Positions 24,215 to 32,568 are shown, numbered from the stretch's first letter. The stretch: 64,000 nucleotides of DNA from Mycobacterium sp. ACS4054 (GCF_001667275.1 NZ_LZHV01000055.1:90091-154090); one strand, 5' to 3'. Numbers and translations are program-made. The notes: generated from the letters alone by a model not told the origin.

Positions 24215-24324
24215 GCGTGACGTCTCGGGACATCGTTGGCGCACTCCCCCATACGTGTGCAGGCGCGGCGTAATTCGGTTGGGACCACCACATAATCGCA
24301 ACAGCGCTCTTACTCGCCGGCGCA

Positions 24325-25560
24325 CTAGAGTTTGTCGAGACAAATCAGCGTGTCGAGAAGGACGGCGACTCCGTCGACTAGCGCCTGATCCGGTGTCGTT
24401 TCGTCGGGGTTATGACTGATTCCCTTTTCGCTGGGCACGAAGATCATGCCCACAGGCCCCAGACCGACCAGGTTGGCGCAGTCGTGGCCGGCTCCACTGG
24501 CCACCCTGGCGGTCGACAGTTTGCGGGCTCGCGCAACTTCGGTGATTAGCTCCTGCAAATTTTTGTCGGTGGCCGCCGCAGGCTTGACTGGTAGCGCCCT
24601 GACCTCGAGCACGCACCCCGTAACGCGTCCGATGTTCGCGAGACGGTCGTGGAGCTGCGCCATCGCGTCCGCGGCTTTGGCATCGTCGATGGCCCGCACA
24701 TCGAAGCTCAGCTCACAATGCCCCGGAACAACGTTGGTGGCACCAGGGCTGGCAGTGATGCGACCAACCGTTGCGACATCGGCCGGTCCGTTGGTGGCGA
24801 GCTCCTGGACAGCAAGCACAACTTGTGCCCCGGCGACGAGGGCGTCGTGGCGGAAACCCATAGGCGTCGTACCGGCGTGATTAGCCTCGCCAGTAATGGA
24901 GATCGTCCCCCAACGCTGAGATGTGATGGCGGTGACGACTCCGATCGCCGTCCCACCGTGCTCGAGCACCGGACCCTGCTCAATGTGTAGTTCCAACATG
25001 GCGGCGATCGGGTGCCATGCAGCCGCAGCGGCTTGCCCCGGATCGCAGCCGATGGCTCGAAGCCGTGCGGCCAGGGTCAATGCGTCGGCACTGGGTTCTT
25101 CAAGTTCGTGAGGCTGCAGCTTTCCCGCGACAGCCCGGCTCCCCGTAAATGGGGGCGCCACTACCCCTTCCTCGTTGGCGAAGGCGCAAACCCGCAACGG
25201 ATGGCGCGTTTCGAGCCGAGCGTCGTGGAGGCACGCCAAGACTTCGATCCCGGCAACCACGCCGTAGGCCCCATCAAGCGGCCCTGCGTTTATCACCGTG
25301 TCCAGGTGGCTGCCGGTGACCAACGGGGCCAGTCCAGAAACCGTGCCTGGCCGATCGGCGAGCAGGTTCCCGACCGCGTCGATGTGAATGTCGGCTCCTG
25401 CAGCCTCAGCCCACTCGGAAACAAGCTTGACGGCTGCTCGATCTTCGGCGGACCACGCCAGACGAGTGATGCCGCGGCCGGGGCTGTGCCCGATTTGGGC
25501 CAATTGCCTAATGCGTGAGAGCAAGCGGGACTGATTTACCGGAGGAGCGGACCCTGTCAT
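24325..25560 (-). CDS. M20-family amidohydrolase (N-carbamoyl amino acid / allantoate type)
   Basis: 411-residue zinc-dependent amidohydrolase of the hydantoinase/carbamoylase branch. Metal and substrate landmarks are GSHLDTV near residue 83, the DGAYGVVAG aspartate near 94, NEEG near 129, ELHIEQGPVLE near 190 and the late SGAGHD near 356 with its His. The dimerisation domain contains GEANHAGTTPM. Relatives cleave N-carbamoyl amino acids, beta-ureidopropionate or allantoate, and the exact substrate is not decidable. Its ATG overlaps the stop of a small upstream frame (TGATG at 25558-25562), suggesting coupling. Base composition is less GC-rich than in the housekeeping block. Confidence 0.88.
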   Translation of the reverse strand: MTGSAPPVNQSRLLSRIRQLAQIGHSPGRGITRLAWSAEDRAAVKLVSEWAEAAGADIHIDAVGNLLADRPGTVSGLAPLVTGSHLDTVINAGPLDGAYGVVAGIEVLACLHDARLETRHPLRVCAFANEEGVVAPPFTGSRAVAGKLQPHELEEPSADALTLAARLRAIGCDPGQAAAAAWHPIAAMLELHIEQGPVLEHGGTAIGVVTAITSQRWGTISITGEANHAGTTPMGFRHDALVAGAQVVLAVQELATNGPADVATVGRITASPGATNVVPGHCELSFDVRAIDDAKAADAMAQLHDRLANIGRVTGCVLEVRALPVKPAAATDKNLQELITEVARARKLSTARVASGAGHDCANLVGLGPVGMIFVPSEKGISHNPDETTPDQALVDGVAVLLDTLICLDKL

Positions 25561-25745
25561 CAGACAAGTTGGCCGTAGGTGCGCGGTAACTGAGCGTTCG
25601 TCTCAGAGTTCCGGTGGTAGCAGTCAAGATTGCCGAACCTCAATGTGTCGACGGCTCTGTCGATTAAGAGCGCCAGCTCCGGCGAGGGAACCATATCGTG
25701 GACCTTTCTGCCGTCGCGCATCTCCACGGTCTCCGACGCGAGCAC
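25560..25745 (-). pseudogene. Short frame coupled to the amidohydrolase, possibly a gene remnant
   Basis: 61 codons from a GTG at 25745, with no ribosome binding site visible. The frame stays open for 17 more codons upstream to a TAA, without another good start. The translation (SETVEMRDGRKVHDMV, LDCYHRNSETNAQLP) is not low-complexity and looks like part of a folded protein, yet I do not recognise it. The TGATG overlap with the amidohydrolase suggests the C-terminal end of a formerly longer gene that was translated just ahead of it. A real small protein cannot be ruled out. Confidence 0.4.
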
Positions 25746-25979
25746 ATTTAATATGGCTGCGACGGCTTGCGTTAATGGCGCGACGTCGGTGACATTTTAG
25801 GTGTTAACGGCATCGGACTACAGGTCAATGGCGGTCGCTGCCCGACGACAGTTCGAGCGAGGGCCGGTTCCCGCACTGTGACCAACCCCAACGCCCAAAA
25901 GTGACGCACGCCATAGCTTGACCAGCACCAATTAGGGCATCCTAACCATTCGTTTGTATGACTAATGGTGGGGAGCGCA

Positions 25980-26210
25980 ATGGCCGACCTGGACTTTGCC
26001 TATGACCTGACCCTCGACGAGGCGCGTCGGCGCAGCGCGGTGCTCGAAGCGATCGGTGACGACTGGGACCCCGTCGCCGTGCTCGCCGAGGAACAGCGTG
26101 CCTACGACATGCTGTATTCGAATTTGGACGCCGACCAGCAGCGGATTTACGACGAGCTGGTCGAAGCAGGCGTCCTGCCTTCACGGACGGCCGATCGTGT
26201 TACCGATTGA
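25980..26210 (+). CDS. Small acidic conserved hypothetical protein
   Basis: 76-residue acidic, helical protein (FAYDLTLDEARRRSAVLEAI, DADQQRIYDELVEAG). I chose the ATG at 25980 because a strong GGTGGGGAG site (25967-25974) lies five bases ahead. An in-frame ATG at 25965 lies upstream of that site. The next gene starts inside its end. Such small proteins are frequent in mycobacteria and are of unknown function; no DNA-binding motif is evident. Confidence 0.7.
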   Translation: MADLDFAYDLTLDEARRRSAVLEAIGDDWDPVAVLAEEQRAYDMLYSNLDADQQRIYDELVEAGVLPSRTADRVTD

Positions 26211-26412
26211 TCCGACCGCCGACCGTAGCCGCCGCGCCTGGCTGCCCTGCCCGCACTGCAATCACCGCGCCAAGTGTGGCGATTGCCGCAGCACCCGAAA
26301 CTGCGACACGCACTGGCAGTACCTGCTGAGCAACCGGGGGACCCTCGTACACCTGCAGTGCTCGGATTGCGGCCATCTCTGGTCCACCGACACGCACCGC
26401 CGCACCGCCTGA
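26197..26412 (+). CDS. Small zinc-ribbon protein
   Basis: 71-residue protein from a GTG at 26197 that overlaps the previous gene by 14 bp in another frame. It is Cys/His rich: CPHC near residue 18, CGDC, a Cys-Asp-Thr-His step, and C-terminal CSDCGHLW. The outer CPHC and CSDC pairs would form a treble-clef or zinc-ribbon site. This architecture suggests nucleic-acid or protein binding. Overlap with the upstream gene implies one transcript and coupled translation. The exact start is uncertain. Confidence 0.6.
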   Translation: MLPIDPTADRSRRAWLPCPHCNHRAKCGDCRSTRNCDTHWQYLLSNRGTLVHLQCSDCGHLWSTDTHRRTA

Positions 26413-26429
26413 CCCTGGGCTTTTCGCCG

Positions 26430-26852
26430 CTATTGCGTGGCCACGAACGAGAAGTTCCCCGTGGAAATCAGGTCCGGGTCGACGACGCAGCGGGTGCCGT
26501 CGACGTTCGCCGGCCCGGATACCACCTTGGCCGCGGCCGCGGCTCCGGCGGCATTGCGGGTGGGACCCCAGCCGCCGACCAGGCCGTGGCCGTTGTCCGA
26601 GAGGGCCACGCAGCCGCCCCGGCCCTCGGCAAGAACGTGGCAGTCGGTCGCGCCGTGCTTCTCGGCGCAATGACTGATCGCGTACGCCTCGACGTCAGCC
26701 AGGCTGGCGTGGTTGCCGCCGACGGTGACGTCGACGGAGTGGGTGGAGTCCGACCCGGCGATCACGATGTAACCGCCCTGAGCCTGTGCCGGCGCGGCCA
26801 GTCCGACAGCACAAACAGCGAGGATCACCGCGGACGCAAGAGGCTTGAGCAC
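26430..26852 (-). CDS. Secreted DUF4189-like protein
   Basis: 140-residue exported protein. A clear signal peptide (residues 1-24, ending AAPAQAQ) is followed by a small domain with repeated Ala/Gly helices and Cys residues in ISHCAEKHGATDCHV, GGCVAL and GTRCVVD, likely two disulfides. This matches the DUF4189 family of small secreted mycobacterial proteins. Its role is unknown. It is convergent with the zinc-ribbon gene, 17 bp apart. Confidence 0.8.
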   Translation of the reverse strand: MLKPLASAVILAVCAVGLAAPAQAQGGYIVIAGSDSTHSVDVTVGGNHASLADVEAYAISHCAEKHGATDCHVLAEGRGGCVALSDNGHGLVGGWGPTRNAAGAAAAAKVVSGPANVDGTRCVVDPDLISTGNFSFVATQ

Positions 26853-27030
26853 ATGCTTCCTTTCACATCGTGTTCCGGCAGAAGATGTGCCGTACTGCTA
26901 ACGGTGATGGGTCGACGCCGATTAGGTTGCGTACTTAACAAGGCCTTGACACGCGCGTAGCAAATCTTCACAGTTCCGACACGCTGCCCGTGAGACGCGG
27001 CCGCCCCGACACGTTCTGGCTGGAAGAAGC

Positions 27031-27948
27031 ATGATTACCGTCATGGACTCTGAATTGAAACGCTGGCTGGACTCCGGCGAGCACTTCGACTACCTCGGCT
27101 TCGACATCTTCTACCGCGTCGAGGGCAGCGGACCTCCGCTGCTGCTGATACATGGCTACCCGTTCAATTCCTTTGACTGGGCGCCGATCTGGCCAAAGCT
27201 GACGCAACGGTTCACGGTCATCGCGCCGGACATGATCGGGATGGGGTTCTCCGCGAAACCCGTTGCGTACCAATACTCGGTGCACGACCACGCCGACATG
27301 CACGAGGCACTCCTACAGCACCTGAACATCACCAACGCGCACATCCTGGCCCACGACATCGGCGACTCGGTGGGCCAGGAACTGTTGGCACGGCACGAGT
27401 TTGGCCAGCAAAGCTATGGCCCGATGCGCATCGACTCGATCACCTGGCTCAACGGCGGCATGTTCATCGAGTCCTACACACCCCGGGCGGCGCAGAAGTT
27501 GATGTCCGGCACCCCGTTGGGCGACCTCTTGAGCCCTCTGCAGAACAGCCCGGTGTCCAAACGGTTGCTCGAACCGACGCTGCGCGAGATGTTCGGCCCG
27601 AACACCAAGCCGACCCCGCACATGATGAACGTGTTCAACCAGATCCTGGACTACAACGACGGCCGCCGTGTGCTGCACAAGGTTGGCCGGTTCATCAACG
27701 ATCGCCTCACGCACCGCAACCGATGGGTGCGCGCCATGCGGCAGACCGCCGTGCCGATGCGGCTGATCGACGGGCCGATCGACCCCAACTCCGGTGCCCA
27801 CCTGGCGCGCCGCTATGCCGAGGTGATACCGAACGCCAATGTGGTGATGCTTGCCGACGACATCGGGCACTGGCCGCAACTCGAGGCGCCCGAAGCGGTG
27901 CTGACGCACTTCCTCGCCCACATCGACCGCATCGCCCCCGGGGGCTAA
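27031..27948 (+). CDS. Alpha/beta hydrolase, epoxide hydrolase / dehalogenase-like
   Basis: 305-residue alpha/beta hydrolase. HGYPFNSFDW near residue 43 is the oxyanion-hole HGxP motif, and the nucleophile elbow reads AHDIGDS near 110, so the nucleophile is Asp, as in epoxide hydrolases and haloalkane dehalogenases. DGPIDPNSG near 246 supplies the acidic member and DIGHWPQLE near 276 the catalytic His. A cap domain lies between about 145 and 235. The Trp that follows the nucleophile in most dehalogenases is Ile, favouring an epoxide or ester substrate. It stands alone with its own 180 bp upstream region. Confidence 0.85.
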   Translation: MITVMDSELKRWLDSGEHFDYLGFDIFYRVEGSGPPLLLIHGYPFNSFDWAPIWPKLTQRFTVIAPDMIGMGFSAKPVAYQYSVHDHADMHEALLQHLNITNAHILAHDIGDSVGQELLARHEFGQQSYGPMRIDSITWLNGGMFIESYTPRAAQKLMSGTPLGDLLSPLQNSPVSKRLLEPTLREMFGPNTKPTPHMMNVFNQILDYNDGRRVLHKVGRFINDRLTHRNRWVRAMRQTAVPMRLIDGPIDPNSGAHLARRYAEVIPNANVVMLADDIGHWPQLEAPEAVLTHFLAHIDRIAPGG

Positions 27949-28097
27949 CCGTGATGCGGCGGCCGCTCGTCGCGAAGCCGGCCCTCGTCCGACGCCGCGC
28001 GCATCTGCTCCTCGTCGCCGAACCGCTCCAAGTCCTCGGGCGTCATGCGCGGCGGCTTCGGCGCGGCCGGTGGTGGCTGACGGGGTTCGGCGGGCAC
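27945..28097 (-). CDS. Small charged hypothetical protein
   Basis: About 50 residues from a GTG at 28097 (alternative start at 28160, which would overlap the upstream gene). It has a proline-rich N-terminal half and a charged C-terminal half with RMTPEDLERFGDEEQMRAASDEG, ending in a His pair. The ordered charge pattern and a position directly after the DUF2510 gene in the same direction support a real gene. It overlaps the hydrolase stop by 4 bp from the opposite strand. Function unknown. Confidence 0.5.
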   Translation of the reverse strand: MPAEPRQPPPAAPKPPRMTPEDLERFGDEEQMRAASDEGRLRDERPPHHG

Positions 28098-28111
28098 GTG
28101 CCGATTATGGC

Positions 28112-28789
28112 TCAAGGCTGAAAGGCCGGGAGGATCGTGCCGGAATCGCGAATCTCCCAAATACTGGCCTTGGTGATGCCGTCGAAGTTGATCTTGTTCA
28201 GCGTCGCCCGCGAATACGTGAGATCGATGGCGACCTGCGTCGACGTGTTGCCGTAGGGATCGGTCATCGGGAAGGTGCCCTGCACGTTCACCGCGGACGC
28301 GTCCGGATAAGTCATTCGTGCGTACCTGAGGATGTCGATGGTGTCCATCCGGGCGCCGTCTTTGATCATCTGCTCGCTGTAGTTGTCGCGAATGGCGAAC
28401 CGGGCGTCGACCACGTCGCCGCTGGGGCCGGGAGCGGTGGTGAAGGTGACCCCATCCGGCTTCTTGGGGCCGGCCGGCGTCGACGGTGGGGCCTCGGTCG
28501 ATGCCGGTGGGCTCGCCGCGGCCGAACTCGGCGGGGCCGAGTCACTCTTCCCGTCGAAAACCCAGCTCCTGCCGACGAGGACGAGAAGCACCAGCGCCCC
28601 CAACGTGGCCAACGCCAGCGCCGCCTTTCCCGGGACGCCCTTTTTGGGCGGCTCGGTGGCGAACGCCCACTCGGTGGTCCAGTCGGTGCCGTCGAAATAC
28701 CGCTGCAGCCCGTGGCCCACGCCGGCGGGGTCGGGGTACCAGCCCGGCGCCGACTTCGGCGGGGGCGGCGGCACCCGTTCAGATGGCAT
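28112..28789 (-). CDS. DUF2510 membrane protein
   Basis: 225-residue single-pass protein. The N-terminal DUF2510 box is PGWYPDPAGVGHGLQRYFDGTDWT near residue 13 (written here in parts: PGWYPDP, QRYFDGTDW). A transmembrane helix follows (about 50-70), then a Ser/Pro/Ala-rich linker and an extracellular domain of about 110 residues ending in SIWEIRDSGTILP. I chose the ATG at 28789 (MPSERVP) because the family starts just before the DUF2510 box; the open frame further upstream is Arg-rich noise. DUF2510 is common on actinobacterial membrane proteins and has no assigned function. Confidence 0.8.
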   Translation of the reverse strand: MPSERVPPPPPKSAPGWYPDPAGVGHGLQRYFDGTDWTTEWAFATEPPKKGVPGKAALALATLGALVLLVLVGRSWVFDGKSDSAPPSSAAASPPASTEAPPSTPAGPKKPDGVTFTTAPGPSGDVVDARFAIRDNYSEQMIKDGARMDTIDILRYARMTYPDASAVNVQGTFPMTDPYGNTSTQVAIDLTYSRATLNKINFDGITKASIWEIRDSGTILPAFQP

Positions 28790-28853
28790 CCACCCATTTT
28801 CGTCGTGACCGTGGCATCCCGGCCACCCGCCCGGGACGGATGCCGGTTGCGCG

Positions 28854-28988
28854 TCAGTCCTCGTGGTCGGGCTCGGTGAGTTCCGGCGCGTGCTCACGCG
28901 TCGCCATTCCGCCTTCGCGCCCGTGATCCGCGGGACCGGGCCGGCCACCCTGGGGCTCGTCGTCGTCCTTCTTCGCATGCTTGGCCAT
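28854..28988 (-). CDS. 44-residue charged small protein
   Basis: An ATG at 28988 is preceded by a perfect AGGAGG site (complement of 28994-28999) with 5-base spacing. The product starts MAKHAKKDDDEPQGG and ends LTEPDHED, strongly charged and hydrophilic, with no membrane segment. Length and charge suggest an unstructured or nucleic-acid/protein-binding peptide. The ribosome binding site is among the best in the window, which is the main support for this gene. It is 64 bp upstream of the DUF2510 gene in the same direction. Confidence 0.65.
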   Translation of the reverse strand: MAKHAKKDDDEPQGGRPGPADHGREGGMATREHAPELTEPDHED

Positions 28989-29033
28989 CGCAACCTCCTT
29001 TGTCGACCGAAGGACTACCCGCGGCGGGAAGTG

Positions 29034-29912
29034 CTAAGACTTGAGCAACGCCTTCCGCAACGTCGGCCGAACCACTTGCCTTAGGTATGGCGCGGTTGGC
29101 TGATCGCCCCACCGATGCGCCCCGTGCGCGGAGGGGTGGCTGAACGTGCAGACGATCATGCGGTGGCTACCGAGGAACGCCTCGTGGTGGTGGTCGTCGT
29201 ACGCGCGACTGGGCACGAGGATGGGTTTGACCCATTTGCCAACTGCCCTTCCTTGAATCACGACGATGGTGGGTTCGAGGATCTTCATCGTGGCGCTGAA
29301 ATGCTCACCGCAGTTCGCGAACATCGTTGCGGTCGGGCGACCGTTGCTGCTGCCAGGCGGCGCTGCCGAACACAAGAGGCGGTTCACCAGGGCAAAACCA
29401 TCGAAGATGTGAAATGGCTTGCCGTCATTGGGTTTAACGACCTCGCCTTCGTAGTCTGTGCCTTCGCCCGTTCCCATGAGGATGCGTAGAGCCGACGTTG
29501 TTCCCCGCATGTGCGGATTGCGGCCCTTGTGCGTACCGGTCGCGTAGTACCGCTTGTCCAGGCCCGTCAAGTCGTGGACTTGCTGGTATCGGGCGCCGAG
29601 CGTGACGCGGGCCCGCAGTTCCGGCGCGTCCTTCGGGAAGCCCGACTCCTGGCCGACGACAACGATTCGCAGCGGCTTGCCATCGACAAACAGGTCGAAG
29701 TGTCGCCCGACGTGGCTCATTGTTCCCTCGCGGAAGCTATCGCCGGGGCGACACGAGTGGCGGCAATCCGCCTGACGCAAGCACACAAAATCCGATTCGG
29801 TCAGCAGATTCTTCTCGACGTATCGGCGGAGCTTGGCGATCCGGCTGCGAGTTGAGGCGCGGTCCACCGTGATTACCGGCCGTTGGGTTGCCATACACGG
29901 TGGTTTGCCCAA
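29034..29912 (-). CDS. Divergent uracil-DNA glycosylase superfamily protein with Fe-S-type cysteines
   Basis: 292-residue protein whose motif order fits family 4-type uracil-DNA glycosylases: VVVGQESGF near residue 88 (motif 1), ALVNRLLCSAAPP near 180 (counterpart of NVVKCRPP), NCGEH followed by LEPTIVVIQGRAVGKW (counterpart of the CxPyL helix and IVALG strand), and CTFSHPS near 260 (motif 2). Cys residues near 44-54 (VCLRQADCRHSC) plus those in LLCS and NCGE are placed like the four 4Fe-4S ligands of that family. The N-terminal 65 residues and overall length exceed the usual 200-220. Base composition is less GC-rich than in the core genes, suggesting acquisition. Activity is inferred, not shown. 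Start may be 29912 or 29894. Confidence 0.6.
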   Translation of the reverse strand: MGKPPCMATQRPVITVDRASTRSRIAKLRRYVEKNLLTESDFVCLRQADCRHSCRPGDSFREGTMSHVGRHFDLFVDGKPLRIVVVGQESGFPKDAPELRARVTLGARYQQVHDLTGLDKRYYATGTHKGRNPHMRGTTSALRILMGTGEGTDYEGEVVKPNDGKPFHIFDGFALVNRLLCSAAPPGSSNGRPTATMFANCGEHFSATMKILEPTIVVIQGRAVGKWVKPILVPSRAYDDHHHEAFLGSHRMIVCTFSHPSAHGAHRWGDQPTAPYLRQVVRPTLRKALLKS

Positions 29913-30126
29913 CCGTCTTGAGGGCTAATCCGCGACCGGCCAGTTTTCCGCCGGCAGTGGGCATCTCATCTGTGGCCAGACGATGCTACCGCGTTGGCTG
30001 CGGCGCCCTCGAGCGGTTCGCCAGTGCTTTGCCGCGGACTGGCCCACGGGGCTCACGTCCGTGAACTCACGACGACCCCGGCGTGACGGTTCGGCGTTCG
30101 GCGCGTCGGTGTGCCCAGGACGGGCT

Positions 30127-30435
30127 ATGACTCTAGGGGTGAGCAACCAGGTGAACCTGACCCCGCAGGAAAGCTCGTTGATCGGCGAGAGTCATCCCGA
30201 GGCTCTGACGCGCATGGACGAGAAGTCGCTGAAGGATTTGCAGAGCCGGCTTCGGCAAGCGCGCGAGAAGAACTTCAGCCTGCTGCGCCGCAAAGGCGCG
30301 GCCCGGGTGGAGGCCGAGGGCGCCCGCGGTTCCGCCCAGCCGGCCAACGAGAAGCGCGGCGAAAAGGTGGAGATCTTCGACCAGGCTCTGGCGCGGGTCA
30401 GCGAGCGCCTCGGTGCCATAGGCGACGTGCAGTAG
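30127..30435 (+). CDS. Conserved hypothetical coiled-coil protein
   Basis: 102 residues from the ATG at 30127 (98 from the GTG at 30139). It is helical and charged, with a Leu-rich section DEKSLKDLQSRLRQAREKN and a late VEIFDQALARVSERLG. Between them lies an Arg/Ala-rich linker. The pattern suggests an antiparallel coiled coil. The 214 bp before it hold no gene. I do not recognise the family with certainty. Confidence 0.7.
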   Translation: MTLGVSNQVNLTPQESSLIGESHPEALTRMDEKSLKDLQSRLRQAREKNFSLLRRKGAARVEAEGARGSAQPANEKRGEKVEIFDQALARVSERLGAIGDVQ

Positions 30436-30464
30436 CCAGTTGAAATTCGTGGTTTAGAAGTGGC

Positions 30465-31232
30465 ATGCGCTGGGCACACAGCGCCATGTTCGCGCGCCAC
30501 TTTTCCCGTTTCCTCACTTCCGCTGTAGTCGGGGTGTCGGGCGTCAGCGCTTCGGTCCTGGCTTCTGCGCTCCCGTTGGCCTCCGCCGATTCGTGTCCCG
30601 ACGTGCAGGTGGTGTTCGCCCGCGGCACCGATGACCCGCCGGGCCTCGGTCCGACCGGACAGGCGTTCGTCGACTCCCTGCGCCCGCGCGTCGGCGCAGG
30701 TTCGTTCGACGTGTATCCGGTCAATTACCCCGCCACCCACGACTGGACGAGCGCGGGGGAGGCGGGCGTCAGGGACGCGGGCGCGCACATTGTCTCGTTC
30801 GCCCACGACTGCCCAAACACCAAGATGGTGCTCGGCGGCTACTCCCAGGGCGCTGCCGTCATGGGCTTCGTCACCTCGCCCTCAGTGCCGGCCGGGATCG
30901 ATCCGGCGAGCGTGCCCAAACCGCTGGAGCCCGAGGTGGCCAACCACATCTCGTCAGTCGTGCTGTTCGCGCTGCCAAGCGAAAAGGCGATGAACTTCTT
31001 CGGCGAGCCGCCGGTCGTCATCGGCCCGATGTACCAGGCCAAGACCATTCAGGTATGCGCGCCGGGGGACCCGATCTGCTCCGACGGCATGAATTTTGTC
31101 GCACACGACACGTACTCGACCAACCCGGCGATGATCGACCAGGGCGTGGCGTTTGCGGCCAGTCGCCTCGGTTCCGGTGCGGCTCCCAGCGGGCCGACGA
31201 CGGCCGTTGGGTTCTCCGGCTCGGCCAGTTAA
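30465..31232 (+). CDS. Secreted cutinase-family serine hydrolase
   Basis: 255-residue exported esterase. A long signal peptide ends near ASADSC (residues 40-43). The mature enzyme has the cutinase elements VFARGTDDPPG near 50, the nucleophile elbow GGYSQGAAVM near 125, the Asp in CAPGDPIC near 199 and the His in FVAHDTY near 212, with the usual four Cys residues in place. Mycobacterial cutinase-like proteins hydrolyse medium- to long-chain esters at the cell surface. ATG at 30465 or 30486. Confidence 0.9.
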   Translation: MRWAHSAMFARHFSRFLTSAVVGVSGVSASVLASALPLASADSCPDVQVVFARGTDDPPGLGPTGQAFVDSLRPRVGAGSFDVYPVNYPATHDWTSAGEAGVRDAGAHIVSFAHDCPNTKMVLGGYSQGAAVMGFVTSPSVPAGIDPASVPKPLEPEVANHISSVVLFALPSEKAMNFFGEPPVVIGPMYQAKTIQVCAPGDPICSDGMNFVAHDTYSTNPAMIDQGVAFAASRLGSGAAPSGPTTAVGFSGSAS

Positions 31233-31304
31233 AGCCGATACAGCACAAGGCGTTTCGCCCCCGGTGTCGATCTGGCGACGTCCGATGGGCGCGAGCATAA
31301 TCGG

Positions 31305-32138
31305 GTGGTGGATTCGCACGCGGTAGCGCAGTTTCGCCGGCTTCATCAAGAGGGGTGTTTTCTCATCCCGAACCCGTGGGACGCCGGTTCCGCGATCGCC
31401 CTCGCGAACCTCGGCTTCCCGGCGCTGGCCACGACCAGCGCCGGCCTGTGCTTCGCGCGCGGTCTGCCGGACACCCCGACCGCGCTGTCCGTCGACGCCG
31501 CACTGACCAACATCGCCGAAATCGTGGCCGCGGTAAGCGTGCCCGTCAACGCCGACTTCCAGGCCGGGTATGCCGAAGACACCGACGAGCTCTCGGACAA
31601 CGTCGCCCGCTGCGTGGCCACCGGCGTAGCGGGGCTCTCGATCGAAGACGGCACGGGCGCCGCCGACAAGCCGCTCTTCGAACTGGCCGAGGCCACCGAT
31701 CGCGTCCGCGCCGCGCGCGCGGCGATCGACAACTCCGGGACCGGCGCCGTGCTGACCGGCCGCGCGGAATGCTTCCTCTACGGCCACCCCGATCCGCTCG
31801 CCGAGGCCATCCGCCGGCTGCAGGCTTATGCCGAGGCGGGGGCCGAGGTGCTCTTCGCGCCGGGCCTTCGGACCAAAGAGGAGATCGCCACCCTCGTCGA
31901 CGCCGTACGGCCGTATCCCGTCAACGTTCTGATGTCATCCGACACGGGGTTAACGGTGACCGATCTCGCGCGGCTAGGGGTGCGGCGGATCAGCGTCGGC
32001 TCGGCCTTGAGTCGCGTCGCATGGGGCGCGTTCCTGGCGGCCGCGCGAAAGCTGATCGAGGACGGGTCCTTCGCGGGACTGGCGGGCGCCACCGGATTCG
32101 ACGAGCTGAACGCGCTGTTTACCGGGCGGTCGAGCTAG
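31305..32138 (+). CDS. Isocitrate lyase / PEP mutase family enzyme
   Basis: 277-residue TIM-barrel enzyme. Family landmarks are IPNPWDAGSA near residue 20, VPVNADFQAGYAED near 83 with the metal Asp, and GLSIEDGTG near 108. The flexible loop that carries the catalytic Cys in methylisocitrate lyase (KRCGH) reads GAADKPLFEL here, so it lacks that Cys. This places it in the wider PEP-mutase-like group of unknown substrate (C-C or P-C bond chemistry). GTG start at 31305, with a second in-frame GTG directly after. It overlaps the convergent DUF4383 gene by 20 bp. Confidence 0.85.
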   Translation: MVDSHAVAQFRRLHQEGCFLIPNPWDAGSAIALANLGFPALATTSAGLCFARGLPDTPTALSVDAALTNIAEIVAAVSVPVNADFQAGYAEDTDELSDNVARCVATGVAGLSIEDGTGAADKPLFELAEATDRVRAARAAIDNSGTGAVLTGRAECFLYGHPDPLAEAIRRLQAYAEAGAEVLFAPGLRTKEEIATLVDAVRPYPVNVLMSSDTGLTVTDLARLGVRRISVGSALSRVAWGAFLAAARKLIEDGSFAGLAGATGFDELNALFTGRSS

Positions 32139-32568
32139 GGCGCTTCCGCAGATCGGCGAGCGAGTTTCGAAGGCCGCCGTCCAGCCGAATCTGGACCGCC
32201 GCCACCGCGAGCATCACCCCCGCGGTCACCAGGTGCACCACCGCGTCGGTGACGTTGTTGGGGAAGGTGAAGACGACGGCGACCTGATGCGAGAAAAAGG
32301 CCCAAATGCCCGGCAGCGCACCGGCTGTCGCGGCCAGCAGCAGATACAGCACCGCCCACGACTTGCGCGCCGCGAACACCAGGCCCGGCGCGAAGAGGGC
32401 GAGGCCCGCGACGGCGTGCCAGCCGTTGTAGTCCATGCCGAGCAGCTGGACGGTCGGCGCGGTGGGCCCGGTCGCGAAGCTCGGATTGATGACCAGGCCG
32501 ATCACCGCCTGGACGACATGGAAGGCGCAGATGACCAGCAGCCCGATCTGGGCGAAACTCCACCTCAC
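32119..32568 (-). CDS. DUF4383 four-helix membrane protein
   Basis: 149-residue membrane protein with four hydrophobic helices (IGLLVICAFHVVQAVIGLVI; AVAGLALFAPGLVF; AVLYLLLAATAGALPGIWAF; VVHLVTAGVMLAVAAVQI). This matches DUF4383, a family often found near stress genes in actinobacteria. I chose the GTG at 32568 (MRWSFAQ) because AAGGGGG precedes it. The longer frame from 32631 adds only Ser/Arg-rich residues. Function unknown. Confidence 0.75.
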   Translation of the reverse strand: MRWSFAQIGLLVICAFHVVQAVIGLVINPSFATGPTAPTVQLLGMDYNGWHAVAGLALFAPGLVFAARKSWAVLYLLLAATAGALPGIWAFFSHQVAVVFTFPNNVTDAVVHLVTAGVMLAVAAVQIRLDGGLRNSLADLRKRPSSTAR

